Assembly (NCBI GenBank): GCA_963920635.1 | Contig: OY987304.1 | Coordinates: 32,364,365-32,428,364 of the forward strand | Direction: 5' to 3' | From: Pseudeuparius sepicola | Taxonomy: Eukaryota; Arthropoda; Insecta; Coleoptera; Anthribidae | Length of the DNA: 64,000 bases | Shown: one piece after another, positions 42,307-53,073 of the stretch | Position numbering within the stretch: position 1 is the stretch's first letter | Layout: the number at the start of each line of letters is the position of its first letter | Translations under genes and position numbers: made by a program | Notes under the pieces: model-generated | What the model saw: the letters and a program-made list of their open reading frames with translations, nothing else | Database searches by the model: none | What the model was told of the DNA's origin: nothing

Positions 42307-44270
42307 TATGCTCGTAGATTTAGATAAGTACCTACATTCGGCTAAATTAGTATATATGCATTGTATCTATACAGGTTGTCTACTCTTTACGCACCCAAAT
42401 TTTAAACATTGTTATTAAATGTGAGATATTGTCAATTTCTATAGTTCTACATTATCAAGAGAATGCTCAACATCAGGTAAGTATTTTTGTCACTATCAGG
42501 AGATTTTTCTACATCAGATAAGTAACTAATTTTGTATGTATTGCGCCTATATGTTTTAAATACGAATCCGACATTTAAAAAAAAAATTCAGGAATGTATT
42601 AAAACCCCTTGTTAACGGCGCTCACTTGCTCAGCTGTTAAACTCGCCCGTCGAGGCTGCCGTCCTGGGGGCTCGGAGTTTCCAGTTGCACAACATATCGC
42701 AAATTTACCTTTTTTGTACCATTTCCCAGATATTTAAAAAAATGTATGCATAGTCTAAGTGAATTTAATACCTTTTTGAATGTTAAAATTAATGGGGTGC
42801 ATAGGGATATAGGGAGCTCTTAGTTTGCGGAGACTGCAGTAGCAGACAAAACAAAACTAAGCACAAAATGTGCAAATATTCATCAAAATTAAAACACTCT
42901 ATCACTGTTTACTTTCTACTTGAATAGGTTCAAGTTCGTGGCCTCGCGAATCGCGGAACGCTCTACACGCCACGGTCAACACACCTGTACCGTTGATTAG
43001 GTACCCGATTTTCGCATACAAGCCTCGAAGAGGGTTGAAAAGTACATCGATATTGGGTAGAATGAAGGGAAATTTATGAGTGGCCCCTGGGGATAACATT
43101 TGGAAAATTCGATTTTCCTTAACAGAAATAAAAGGTGTCTGAGGCACATATTTTCACGCAAGCCCTGTTCACTAAATGACTAATTAATAGAACCTGGCTT
43201 CCGAAAACCAAAGGCTTGAGTGTTGCAGCAAGGGTTGAAATAAGGGCGTAATCTTGTAAGAAAAAAAATCGAGATTTTGAAGGATTTCCCACACAAGCCC
43301 ATCTAAAGTTTGAAAATATTCATCATCACTAGCCCGAAAAACAAAAAAAACATATTATACATAATTAACATGTTATATATTATAGGAAAATCTAATTTTC
43401 CATACGTTATCCCCAGGGGCCTCTCGCAAATCTCCCTTCATTCTACTCAACATCACAAAGTCACTAGAGTGCCACCTTTGATATTGTTCCTTCCCAACGC
43501 CTGCTACTGGCACCAGTGCCACCACCCGACCATTGTTTTTGTTTTGAGAATAGTTATTCTACCGCAGTTAGTTCACATCAACGAAAGTCAGGGGGCGCTA
43601 AATTTACTTTAACGTAGGACTAAAACGAATAGGGTACTTGAAAATATTTTTAGTTGCCCTAAAATAGTAGTCAGTTTACAGTAGATGCACCAACGTAACA
43701 CGTAATAAATAAAACAACGGCTTTTAACCCTTATTTATTTATGATAATTAAAGACGAAGTTGCACAATTTTGTTCAGTCTGAAATATACAGTTTCGTCGT
43801 TCTATTGTCCAGAACGCCAAACGTGGCAACTCTGTGCCTCTCAGGATTCAGGGAATTGCAATGTTGCCGGTGCCCGTTTGCAATAATTCGTGGAACAAGG
43901 GCAAATTGTACTTTTCTATTCAAATATCTACAGCTTGCCTATGAATATCTGTTACTTAATGTATTGCAACTGTTGAGCTTTAACTAACGCAATTGCACAC
44001 AAAAATCTTGTCACATAAAGACTTTTTTAATACGAATACGTTCCGTATATTGACTCCTCTATAGCAAAATGGTGTCTGTTTATGCTGCACACGCTGGAAA
44101 CTATATTCTTCATCTCTGTCACGTGATACTTTGGTTAAAATATCTGTATACGGAAAATACTATAAAAATATTAGGCTTCAATAATGTGGAAATATTCGCG
44201 AATGTAGCAACGTCACCCGCCCACCTAGGCATCTAACCATAATATACATACTGTACCGGCAGCTCTAAAG
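42307..44270. other. Stretch without gene; one inverted-repeat pair
   Basis: About 43,055-43,120 (CCCCTGGGGATAACATTTGG) and 43,388-43,450 (CGTTATCCCCAGGGGCCTCT) are inverted copies of about 65 bp, enclosing about 270 bp with AT-rich content, perhaps a decayed MITE. The 81-codon minus frame at 42,902-43,147 uses one of the arms. Nothing else was recognised. Confidence 0.4.
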
Positions 44271-44299
44271 CATAGCCGAACGGGTATCGTTCGGCTATG
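44271..44299. repeat. Perfect 12-bp inverted repeat (hairpin)
   Basis: CATAGCCGAACG and CGTTCGGCTATG are separated by GGTAT. It is isolated, with no flanking duplication noted. Confidence 0.75.
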
Positions 44300-44695
44300 T
44301 CTAAAGGTGTCGTCTGGCGAACAATGTGTGATAATATCCATAATAAGAAATCGAATAAGCATAAGAGAGATGGGTAAAGGTTACGTTGCCACTACTTCCT
44401 AACGCAGTTGAAGCGGTTCAACCCATCGCGGTGGATGGGCACTAATCACAAGTAAGTTCTCCCTACTAATCGATTAGGTGGGAATTCCCTCAGGGGATGT
44501 GTGTCGCCGCCTCTACCCTCTAGACTTTGCCTCTACTATCCAATTTGCGCGTGTATTTGATATTCGATCGTGCCTCTCCCTACATACCTACCGTTTACAA
44601 GTACTGAGCCCGAATTCGGTAATTAGGAGCAACCTAGAAAAAAAAGTTGCAGAAAACACTATTGAAAATTACGAAAAAAAAAAACACTTCTGGAC

Positions 44696-44981
44696 TAAAG
44701 GTGGTTTGGGGTGGCGGTGTCCGAGTGGGTCTTTCGATTGGACCCACGCTTTGGCACCGTACGTCGTGGGTTCGAGTCCCACCACGGTATGTGCCATGGG
44801 TGTTGTGTTTGTCTTTAGGTTTAAGTTAGGATAAGGAAAATATAAAATAGATAAGCTGGTATGGGGATGGCTACGAGCCAGTCTAACCCCTGCCAGCACC
44901 ACAAAGGGGGGATGTTAGAGGCCCCCGGACCTGGGGAATGGCCAAGCTGCCCAACCCATAAAAAAAAAATAAAGGTGGTTT
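44696..44981 (+). mobile_element. tRNA-derived SINE with 12-bp target duplications
   Basis: The element (44,708-44,969) starts GGGGTGGCGG and has a polymerase III A box (TGTCCGAGTGG, 44,718-44,728) and B box (GGGTTCGAGTCCC, 44,768-44,780) at tRNA spacing. A unique body of about 170 bp follows, and an A-rich tail (AACCCATAAAAAAAAAA) ends it. The 12-mer TAAAGGTGGTTT is duplicated exactly on both sides (44,696-44,707 and 44,970-44,981). The head is closest in layout to a class II tRNA such as Leu or Ser. It encodes no protein and would depend on a LINE reverse transcriptase. The overlapping 60- to 118-codon frames are shadows. Confidence 0.88.
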
Positions 44982-45600
44982 CACGGGGCATCCAAGCCTG
45001 GAAGTAAGGTTATGTCGGAATAAGGTTATGTCTCAGAATACTTTAGTGGTATCGCCATATTGCAAAATTGCCTTTGTAGCATTTATAAAACACTACTTGT
45101 GACATATATGTAAGTGCTTTCCCGCCAAATTTCGAAGAAAGTCTAAAAACTTGCCAATTAGCTAAATATATATTTTTAAATAATCGTAGGGTCTTATAGG
45201 CAAGTGTCCAGGAACTGTTTTATCAAGTTTGTAAAATTTCATCAAGTACCGTATTGCGACTACTTTTTTAACAATACCTTGAAGTAATTTTACTGGTATG
45301 AATTAACTGCGGTTGAATAAATATTTACAAAAAACAATGCTCTTACTTTCCGAGATGAGTGGAGCCATCTATCCGGCGGTGTCTGAACTTGCCCTCCCAT
45401 ATAAGTAATCTAGTAATCTGTAATAATTGAATTACCGTCTAGCTGACGGCCAACGCCGCCAGCTTCCAGTGGCCGTCCAGTCATTAAACTAAACAATCAT
45501 CTCATAATAGCTACTGGCAGGCACGAAAATGCGCAAAATATGGATCGCGGTAGGCGTTGTTACACGTTGACGGTAGCAATATTCTCGTGCAATTTATTTT
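44982..45600. other. Stretch without identifiable gene
   Basis: No exon, RNA gene or paired element ends were recognised. The part from about 45,570 resembles 1,120-1,230. Confidence 0.35.
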
Positions 45601-45603
45601 TTT

Positions 45604-45891
45604 TTATACAAAAATGTGTGTGGAAATTCGAGAAAAATCCTCAAGCAAGTACTGGTGCTTATGATGCGAATAAAATATATTTTTAAGATGGTTGAAGTGT
45701 ATAACGTCTGCCCTTTGTAGAATCCAGACTGAATACACCAATAATGCAAACGTGAGGTAGGCATTTCGTATTTCTTCAGTTTCACCCTCAATAAAAAAAT
45801 GATTGAAATGTGGCAAAATTTCTCTCCAGTGCCAACCTTGATAGTTTACATTGAAGCAGAAGCGTCGAGTTACTCGGGTACTAAGGTTCAC
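45604..45891 (-). CDS. Unrecognised open frame, coding-like (about 95 codons)
   Basis: A minus-strand frame with FCFNVNYQGWHWREILPHFN, EGETEEIRNAYLTFALLVYS and VWILQRADVIHFNH ends at TAA (45,604). It has an ordinary amino-acid balance with three Trp, unlike random AT-rich translation. There is no credible ATG: the first residue corresponds to GTG. It lies 30 bp downstream, on the same strand, of the transposase helix-turn-helix remnant at 45,922-46,197, but I cannot align it with a transposase. It could be a piece of a different mobile element or a host exon. Confidence 0.3.
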   Translation of the reverse strand: MNLSTRVTRRFCFNVNYQGWHWREILPHFNHFFIEGETEEIRNAYLTFALLVYSVWILQRADVIHFNHLKNIFYSHHKHQYLLEDFSRISTHIFV

Positions 45892-45921
45892 TTGAAAAAA
45901 TGTTCTTTCGCATTTTACTTT

Positions 45922-46197
45922 TTAGTTAGGTAGGTACCTATTCCGGAAATATTCCAAAATTTGTTCAGATCTTTGGTGGACGTTGCGTGGTGTGGGTTTC
46001 ATCTTAGATACATTTCCTACAAAACATTGCAGTTTATAGAACTTTACATACTTTCCAAGCTTCCTAAAGTTTATTCTATATCTTTCATCAAATTTCCTAT
46101 TTATTATTGCGACAGTTGTAAAATGTATGTTACGTTCATGACGGGCATTAAATATTCTGACGACTTCACGATAGGGCACGATAGGGCACATTTTCAC
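45922..46197 (-). pseudogene. N-terminal helix-turn-helix of a DD41D-type transposase (fragment)
   Basis: The minus-strand frame reads YREVVRIFNARHERNIHFTT and then VAIINRKFDE, followed by a poorly conserved linker ending RSEQILEYFRNR. The order (R-x-V-x-x-F-N-x-R-H, then an S/T-x-V-x-x-I-x-x-K-F-D-E helix) parallels residues 20-55 and 70-85 of the intact transposase at 26,790 (AAEFNNRHPG, VQRINNIFDET, NNQILQYF). No catalytic domain follows. It is a third, independent lineage fragment in this window. Confidence 0.55.
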
Positions 46198-46744
46198 CTG
46201 TTATTAAACAAACAATTTCAATTTTTTTTTCTCAAAGTAAGATGATTCATTGTGTCACAGAATCAGACAAACACTTTAATTATTAAGTTTAATGTAGGCG
46301 TAAATTTAATTGTTTCAATTTCCATGGCATATATGATTTTTTTAAATATCTCTGCTGAGAACACTAGACACAGAGAACTCAAAACAATGAAAACAATGTA
46401 AAAATATTAAAGTAAATCCGAAAATTCATTTTTAATTACGTATTGAGTGATTTACTGTAAAGAAATTAAATGTATAAAACGAAATAAAGTTTTCACCGAA
46501 ACCAAATCGAAAAAGATTATAGTACCTATTATTTATGGAGATGTATGATCTGAGAGGGTGGCTTTGTCGAGAAGGGACCAATAATGTAAAATCTTTTTTA
46601 CATGATGGTTGATATTTTGTAAAATAAAAATAAATTACTTTTGTGTTTATTAGCAGTTTTTTAATAATTCCGGGATGCATTTCGAGATGATCCAAAGGCA
46701 AACATGTTGTATAATTTTGTATTGAATCTTTTCACATCAACACT
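46198..46744. other. Stretch without identifiable gene
   Basis: AT-rich. The 89-codon minus frame at 46,432-46,701 is not recognised. Confidence 0.3.
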
Positions 46745-47105
46745 TTGAGTCGACCTGTTGACTCTTCAACTGTTTTGAGGCGATTCCTTGATACACTTGA
46801 TTTGCCAGATGTCTTTAATTCCTATTTCCCAACTTTGACACTCTGCAGAATGAAACTCCCTGTGTATATATTTTTTTCAAATTTGGTATGTGGGGTGTCG
46901 GGGTGTGATGTTAGATTCAGATTTTAAATAAAAAATCACTAAATGGTTTCGTGAAAATCTGGGTTATAAAAAAAATGCAGCAGACCTTGGATATGCATTG
47001 TGAAATAGGTTAAAAAGGCGAAAAGAAGACCTTTCAAACAAAAAAGGTTTTTGAAAATATCTCACAAAATATTTTTTTGTGGATTTGTATACACTTAAAA
47101 GTACA
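46745..47105. mobile_element. Single arm of the 54.2-kb foldback family
   Basis: The order of blocks matches the right arm of the element at 54,173-55,403: TTTGAGGCGATTCC, GATGTCTTTAATTCCTAT, GAATGAAACTCCCTGT, CAAATTTGGTAT and AATCACTAAATGG. The opposite arm and both terminal words are absent. It is a degraded partial copy. Confidence 0.6.
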
Positions 47106-47325
47106 CACACTGTAGAAAGGCCGAGCATGCTTTACAATAGAAAATAGGAATCCCGTTTTTCACCCAGACGGGATTTTATGGTATTGGCTAGACATATAGA
47201 CAAGATTTTATGTGTTTTGACACAAATCTTCGCATCTTAGAAAACAAACATTTTTCTTGCATTGTAGTTTGGTTTTTTCCAAAGCGATATGCCCAACGTC
47301 ATCATGGTTTTCTTGAGTTACTTAC

Positions 47326-47469
47326 CAGCGACATTTTTTAGGAACAACCCAGCATCTACATTTTTCTGTTAGTCTGCGGACACTTTCTGTATTATTTTCA
47401 ATATCACCAAATTCAAGAATTTCTCTTTTTTTACATATTTCTTCTGAACTGTCGCTAGCCAGTCTCCCT
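47326..47469 (-). CDS. Candidate internal exon of an unrecognised gene (48 codons)
   Basis: On the minus strand a TGATTTCAG acceptor is followed by 144 bp (a multiple of three) and then a strong donor, GTAAGTAACTC. The frame that is open throughout reads GRLASDSSEEICKKREILEF then GDIENNTESVRRLTEKCRCW and VVPKKCRW: acidic, then Cys- and basic-rich. Splice sites on both sides and hydrophilic coding-like content make a genuine exon plausible. The 47.5-49.5-kb foldback would lie in its upstream intron. The Cys/Trp-rich end could belong to a transposase-associated protein. No family name is justified. Confidence 0.4.
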
Positions 47470-47963
47470 CTGAAATCATCATGACTTTTTCTGTAATTAA
47501 TGAAAGTCAAAGCTGCATGTGCAGATATCAAGTTGAAAATTAGTAAAGTTCATATACTTTGCACAGATATTTATTTATAAAAATCCTGCGACAGAGCGCT
47601 TTCGGTTAAAAAACCATCTTCAGTGTCATCTATAATACGTATAGTTATGTTATAAAACACAAGATCAATCAAACTGATAAACTTACTTGTCAAATACAAA
47701 CTCTAAAAAATTGCGAAAACCACATGTTGGTAACTTTAAAGGTACTTTAAGTATTATAAAAAAACAACTGTGGGCAAACTCCATCAGTCAAACTGCTGAA
47801 CCCAACATCCAGTTAACAATCGAAATCTCAACAGTTTGACAAAGCTTAAATCCAAACAATAACTAAATCACACTTTTTAAAAATTACGTTGGCCATAATA
47901 TAATACAATAACATAATACAAGTTAAAATTATTATTTCGAGTCGACACGAGGATGAGGCATGA

Positions 47964-48428
47964 CGTTCAGCCGGAACCGGGTTGTCAAAAGTCAAATTAC
48001 TGTCAATATTCTAACAAATGACCGCTATTACACCACGTTATAACAACTGGTGCTCTAGCCCACTTATCGTGAACACAAAGTGCTGAATGGTGAGCAAAAA
48101 GTACAAACGCTCTAATATATTTGACAGAACTGTGGAAATATATTTGAGCATTTGTACTTTTTGCTCACTATTCAGCACTTTGTGTTCACGATAAGTGACT
48201 AGAGCACCAGTTGTTATAACGTGGTGTAATAGCGGTCATTTGCTAGAATATTGACAGTAATTTGACAGAATTGTGGAAATATATTTAAGCGTTTGTACTT
48301 TTTGCTCACCATTCAGCACTTTGTGTTCAAGATAAGTGGCTAGAGCACCAGTTGTTATCACGTGGTGTAACAGCGGCCATTTGCTAGAATATTGACAGTA
48401 ATTTGACTTTTGACAACCCGGTTCCGGC
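47964..48428. repeat. Three-armed inverted and tandem repeat
   Basis: The left arm (47,964-48,130) is inverted relative to two tandem copies (about 48,132-48,272 and 48,273-48,410, period 141 bp). Shared blocks are GTACTTTTTGCTCAC, TTCAGCACTTTGTGTTCA, GAGCACCAGTTGTTAT and TGCTAGAATATTGACAG. The outer ends CCGGAACCGGGTTGTC and GACAACCCGGTTCCGG close it. Confidence 0.85.
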
Positions 48429-48571
48429 TGCCCACAGTTTTCTTATAATACTTAAAATACCTTTAAGGTTACCAACATGTGGTTTTCGTAATTTTTTAGA
48501 GTTTGTATATTTAACAAGTAAGTATCAGTTTGATTGATCTTGTGTTTTATAACATAACTATACGTATTATA

Positions 48572-49397
48572 CAGTGTGGTCATTTAAGTGTGCAACATGG
48601 GATTTTTTTTTATTAATTGCACAACGAAAATTCAAATATTCCCGAAAGTTGGTGCATGTTCGATAATCATATTAGGCGCACTTAGAATGGTCGCAAGTCA
48701 AACAGCATACAGGGTAGATAAAAAATATAAAAATTGTACAAGAGTAAAGTACCCTTATTTTAGAAAATCAGCAAAATGTTATTATTGAGTGGTATAGAAT
48801 TAAAAGTTATGCCTAAATACCAAAACATGGCCTCCTAAGAAAAAGAAATATATTTTTTTGAAAAACATTAATAATTTCCTAAAAAAATTTTGTTTTAATA
48901 TTCATCCTAAACAATTTCATAAATCAATCAAAATTATATCAGTTTCGCATAACTTTGTTCAAATTCAAGCATATTTGTGAAATTTACCTAGAATTCTTCT
49001 GAACAAGGTAAAACATTAGTAATGATAATGTGTATATTAAAAAACTCTCACTTAAGGTGCAAATTTTTTATTTTAAATGTTTATTATGAAACTGGGAATT
49101 AATTGACGAAAAAAAATTTTTTTCTTAGGAGGCTATGTTTTGGTATTTAGGCATAGCTTTTAATTCTAAACAACTTTTCTTAATAACCTATTGCTGAATT
49201 TTTTGAAATAAGGGTACTTTACTCTTGTGCAATTTTTATATTTTTTGACCCACCCTGTATGCTGTTTAACTTGCAACCATTCTAAGTGCACCTAATATGA
49301 TTATTGAACATGCATCAACTTTCGGCAATGCCTGTATTTTGGTTGTGCAATTAATAAAAAAAAGTTCCATATGTTGCACACTTAAATGACCACACTG
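48572..49397. mobile_element. 826-bp foldback element with TA target sites
   Basis: CAGTGTGGTCATTTAAGTGT (48,572) is mirrored by the end at 49,378-49,397, and TA lies on both sides (48,570-48,571 and 49,398-49,399). The arms of about 290 bp match through GCACTTAGAATGGT, GAGTAAAGTACCC and TTTTGGTATTTAGGCAT. The central 250 bp is AT-rich. It sits inside the right arm of the 47.5-kb foldback, giving a relative age. Confidence 0.85.
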
Positions 49398-49483
49398 TAT
49401 ATGACACTGAAGATTGTTGTTTAACCGAAAGCGCTCTGTCAGGATTTGTATAAATAAATATCTGTGCATAGTATATGAACTTT

Positions 49484-49884
49484 TCTGTAATTGGTCGGGA
49501 TCGTCGACATGTAGCATTTGTCCACCCGGTCTATGTTCTATTTTAGAATTAATTTCTTGCAACCCAACGACTTATTCTGGGTATTAAATTCAATCTATTT
49601 ATGGTACTTTGGACTGCACTACAATCAGTTCTTATATAAAATTGTATGCCTTTAAAATAATAAGTAATCTCAAAATTTTTGTAAACTTACCACAACCACC
49701 AATAATCCTAACTCGAAGGAGTGATGATCAAGTAGCATTTTTTCAAATAATTTTGTTAATAATAGGCTACATTTTTTGGAAATTTATTTACAAATTTTCT
49801 AAAGTAACTTAGACGAATAAATTGATGTAGCTGGTGAATATTTTTGGTTGCGAAAAATTTTGTGCAGCATCTATTTTATGTTAG
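49484..49884. other. Stretch without identifiable gene
   Basis: AT-rich, with no exon or paired ends seen; a 67-codon plus frame at 49,609-49,812 is unremarkable. Confidence 0.3.
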
Positions 49885-50065
49885 TCAGGAGTAACCTTGA
49901 GGTTATTTCGTTTTGATTCAACTCACGATTCTTTCTTCTCCTACATTTTGCTATTTCTTTAGAACGCTGTCTTCTCTCACTACTAGCGGAGCTGCTACTG
50001 GTACTAGTTGACGAAGTCCATATGAGTTTGAAGTTGATACTTTTCGCTTCCTTTTTAACATGACG
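49885..50065 (-). CDS. Weak candidate exon, Ser-rich then basic
   Basis: A minus-strand frame (not starting at ATG) reads SPRHVKKEAKSINFKLIW, then TSSTSTSSSSASSERRQRSK and EIAKCRRRKNRELNQNE, and stops near 49,885. A GTGAGT donor-like word follows RRRKN. The Ser run and the Arg/Lys cluster look like a linker and nuclear-localisation stretch rather than noise. Splicing that donor to the exon at 47,326-47,469 puts the latter in a frame with a stop, so the two cannot simply be joined. Low confidence. Confidence 0.25.
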
Positions 50066-50619
50066 TGGCGAGAAAAAAGAATTTGAACCATACCGGTATA
50101 AATCCCACTTCTAAGTTGTTAGGGGTTTGGGAATAAATGCCTTTTTCTACGAATACTTTTACAAAATGGATAGGTACAATGTTTTATACCTCCGCCAATC
50201 TGTTTTAATTTTTCGTTCCAAAAAAGTTCGTGTACCTACCAGGATTCTCTACGGACGATTTGAACAATGCCTCTTGCTATCTGTCTCATTTAAGCTATTG
50301 TAGGTACCAGCCAAAAATGTCTGGACATTTTATTAAGGGTTAGATTATTTTTCTTGAAATTCAGGATATTCGTTTGTTCTTAATTATTTCTCTTCGAATC
50401 GGTATTTCATATATTTTTTCTCAAATAATCTAAGACACTTAGGAATTTATTGGTTACTCTCTTACTAAATCATACTAATACAAAGAAATTGCATTGCCAA
50501 ATTAAGGAGAAAAATAAGATTTTTTAAAAATAGTTTAATATTCTCGCCTGTGCTTTTGCCTCATTATCCAAAACTCTAGTTACATAACATTTCGACGGCC
50601 TAAATCACTATGCAATTAC
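50066..50619. other. Stretch without identifiable gene
   Basis: No exon, repeat partner or paired ends seen. Confidence 0.3.
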
Positions 50620-50960
50620 GATTCCCCGGGTACCTTTTTTATGGCCACGTCGCAATTAGGTACGAGCCGCAGTCCAGTTCTGACGCTGGGTTCCGCTCGG
50701 AGGTCAGCGCGATCTGCCTTCTTCATCTTCTTTTTGCCACTCCTCCTCTTCTTCTTAATGTAATAACAGGCTGCGCTTCCTGCCGCCGCCGCCGCGGTAG
50801 CCTGTGGCCACTGCGGCAGCCTCCGCGCAGGACGGACGGACGCAGAATAAGAAGAAGAGGAAAACGGAGAGAAAAAGAAGACGAAGAGGGCCGGGAGGAA
50901 GAGGAGTTTGTTCTGGCGGCCGGTCGGCTTTCGGTTTTAATTTTGGATTTACCAAGGACC
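50620..50960. other. GC-rich, purine-rich island
   Basis: Block of CpG-rich sequence followed by AAGAAGAAGAGGAAAACGGA-type purine repeats. Frames stay open on several strands and phases (139, 100 and 124 codons), which reflects composition; their products are low-complexity R/E/K. A similar GAAGAAGAAG-plus-GC-rich texture occurs in the duplicated block at 56.9 and 60.2 kb. Confidence 0.35.
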
Positions 50961-51594
50961 CACGATTCGGCTGGAGACAGGAAACTTCGAGAGCTATATT
51001 TTTTAAAATATCTCGAAAGAAATCGTTGATTTTCAAGATCTCAGATGTGAAGATTTGTTGGTGCCTTGATGCAACTAATAGCAGAAAGCATAATAGGAAT
51101 AACTGATATTTGTCATTTTTGTCAGGCAAACTAATTTACTGAAAATAAACAGGAAATAGTGTTAGAAATAAAATAAATTAAGTTTTTTTTCTCCGTGTAA
51201 ATAGTTTCTAGAACCGATGTTAAAATGAATAAATTCAAAAGTTGCTTGAATAAATTTTATACATTCTGCAGGTTGTAAAGAAAACAGAAAATACACATAT
51301 TAAAACTAGCCAGACTTAATATCATAGAGGCTTATAGGGTCAAAGATAAGGAATAACATTATATTTATCGTTTGGTTTCACAAATCTCGTGCATCAAGAA
51401 ACATAATATACTAATCTTAATTTGCATTTGGATACATTAAATAAACGTTAGCGAACAAAAGCCGTATAAGGGAAGAAGCATCAAGCAGTAAGCTTTGTAT
51501 GATATCTCAATTATTTTAGAATTACAATTAAAAAATCAAAGCAAAATATTATTTTTCTGTAACAATACAATATCTATTGTAGCAATGTAACAAA
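50961..51594. other. Stretch without identifiable gene
   Basis: AT-rich, nothing recognised. Confidence 0.3.
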
Positions 51595-51832
51595 TAAAGT
51601 CCTGGACAAAATTAACGCACCAACATAATAAATCCCCACAAAAATTGCATTTTTTAAAATAAATTTATGGAAACTAAATGAAAAGCAACAAATTGTATTA
51701 TTTAATTAGTTTAACATTAGTAAATGTCCAAAGCCTACTGTCCATATTCTTGGTAGGCACGCAAAATAATTTAAAATATATAATTTGAAATCTTGTATGT
51801 TGGTGCGTTAATCTTGTTCAGGAGTATATATT
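51595..51832. mobile_element. MITE of about 235 bp (Tc1-like ends)
   Basis: TCCTGGACAAAATTAACGCA plus CCAACAT (51,600) is mirrored by ATGTTGGTGCGTTAATCTTG plus TTCAGGA (ending about 51,825). A solo end of the same family lies at 35,987. No gene remains. Boundaries are uncertain by a few bases because TA occurs several times at the right side. Confidence 0.7.
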
Positions 51833-52465
51833 ATCAAACATAATTATGTTAAACAATGAATTGTTAAATTCGCGTACCTACACATTTATAATAGTTTGTG
51901 TTGCCGTTAAATAAAAGGGACGAAGAAAGGTATACCCGTTTCTATGGGTTTTGAGACCGGGATTTTAACAGAGTCCCACCAACCCTTCCTTCCGATTTTA
52001 TTTAGGTATAGATATTGAACCAATTTCATATTTTTGCTAAACATTGAAAAATACAAAAGAAAAACTGAATGATTTTTTTATGAATATCATTCAAATTTTC
52101 ATAAGCTAGAAAGCAAGTAAATTGTGTATTGTGAACTTTACAAAACTAAAATAACCTGCAAGCAACGATATATAGGAATAGATACATTACCAAAGGCAAC
52201 TTGTTTTGTTTCATGATTTTAAAAATATGTTATTGTTGGCATATTGAAGGTTTCCAGTTTTTTTTATACGATTTAGGTTTTTTTTGTAAATATAAGTATC
52301 TCAAAGCATACATATTCGATATACAAGTCTATCAAAAAAGCTTTTTATTATGCATTACAAAATAGGAAATACTGAATTTAAGAAATGCCAATGTAAACAA
52401 ATTACGTCTTCTTCTTCCCCCCGACCCGCTAAGAAGCAAAACAAAACCGTATTATTTGTATTACC
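51833..52465. other. Stretch without identifiable gene
   Basis: AT-rich, nothing recognised; probably includes lost 5' parts of the Tc1 relic that follows. Confidence 0.3.
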
Positions 52466-53073
52466 GTGAGTCGTGAAATTAGAGCTAGAGCTGCTGGTAC
52501 TGCCTCAGCCACTGATATCAATGAATGGGTAATGTACTCTTTACTTATGAGTCAAGATATTACTTCAGATCGAACAATACCTGTATATAGACGTATTGGT
52601 GAACGATACTCACAGTGCAATATTAGGCCTCCACGAAATTTTGGAGGGCTTATCATGCTATGGGGAGGAATATCTTTATTAAGAGCACACCCGGAGTTGG
52701 TGTTAGTAAATAGATGTTTTCTAACAGCTCATCGATACCCACATAACATAGATTCTAGAAGAACATGTCGTACCTTTTGTCTCATTTATTCGAGACGATT
52801 TTGTGCTAATGCAGGACAATGTGTGTTCACTCGTTTTCGAGAATAGTTTCACATTATCTCCGCGTTTTAGAATGGCCTGCACGCAGCCTCGATTTGAATC
52901 CTTTAGAACATGTTTGGGACTACCTTTACAGGCGGTTAAGATCGGGGAATGTGGTTGTAAGAAATTTAGAAGAACTACAACAGTTTTTAGGTGTCGAATG
53001 TGATAATAAGCATGCCAGGACGTTGTGGGGATGTATTAAGAGCCAAGGGAGGCAATACACGTTACTAAAATAA
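52466..53073 (+). pseudogene. Tc1-type transposase pseudogene, internally deleted
   Basis: SREIRARAAGTAS corresponds to the second helix-turn-helix. A deletion follows, then PVYRRIGERYSQCNI, FGGLIMLWGGISL (the conserved G-G-x-x-x-x-W-G-G-I block), LVNRCFLTAHRY, FVLMQDN (second catalytic Asp; frame changes around it) and WPARSLDLNPLEHVWDYLYR, holding the third residue E. After that come RNLEELQQF and a stop at 53,071. The first catalytic Asp and the segment after QDN are deleted. The fragment shares the Tc1 order with the pseudogene at 36,569 but is a different lineage. It is not functional. Confidence 0.78.

Larger units (their letters stand above)
47545..49483. mobile_element. Composite foldback with nested insertions
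   Basis: The outer arms 47,545-47,785 and 48,433-48,571 plus 49,398-49,483 are inverted copies (GTGTTTTATAACATAACTAT, CAACATGTGGTTTTCG, CCGAAAGCGCTCTGTC). The right arm is interrupted by a complete TA-flanked element (48,572-49,397). A second inverted structure (47,964-48,428) is nested between the arms. The outer arms carry the word CTGAAGAT, a short hairpin and CGAAAGCGCTCTGTC. Confidence 0.8.

Noticed and set aside
49885..50065. Joining this Ser-rich stretch to the exon at 47,326-47,469 as one gene
   Set aside because: The donor phase brings the second exon into a frame with an early stop.
50610..51029. 139-codon open frame and overlapping 124- and 100-codon frames
   Set aside because: GC- and purine-rich sequence leaves all frames open; products are low-complexity R/E/K and mutually exclusive.
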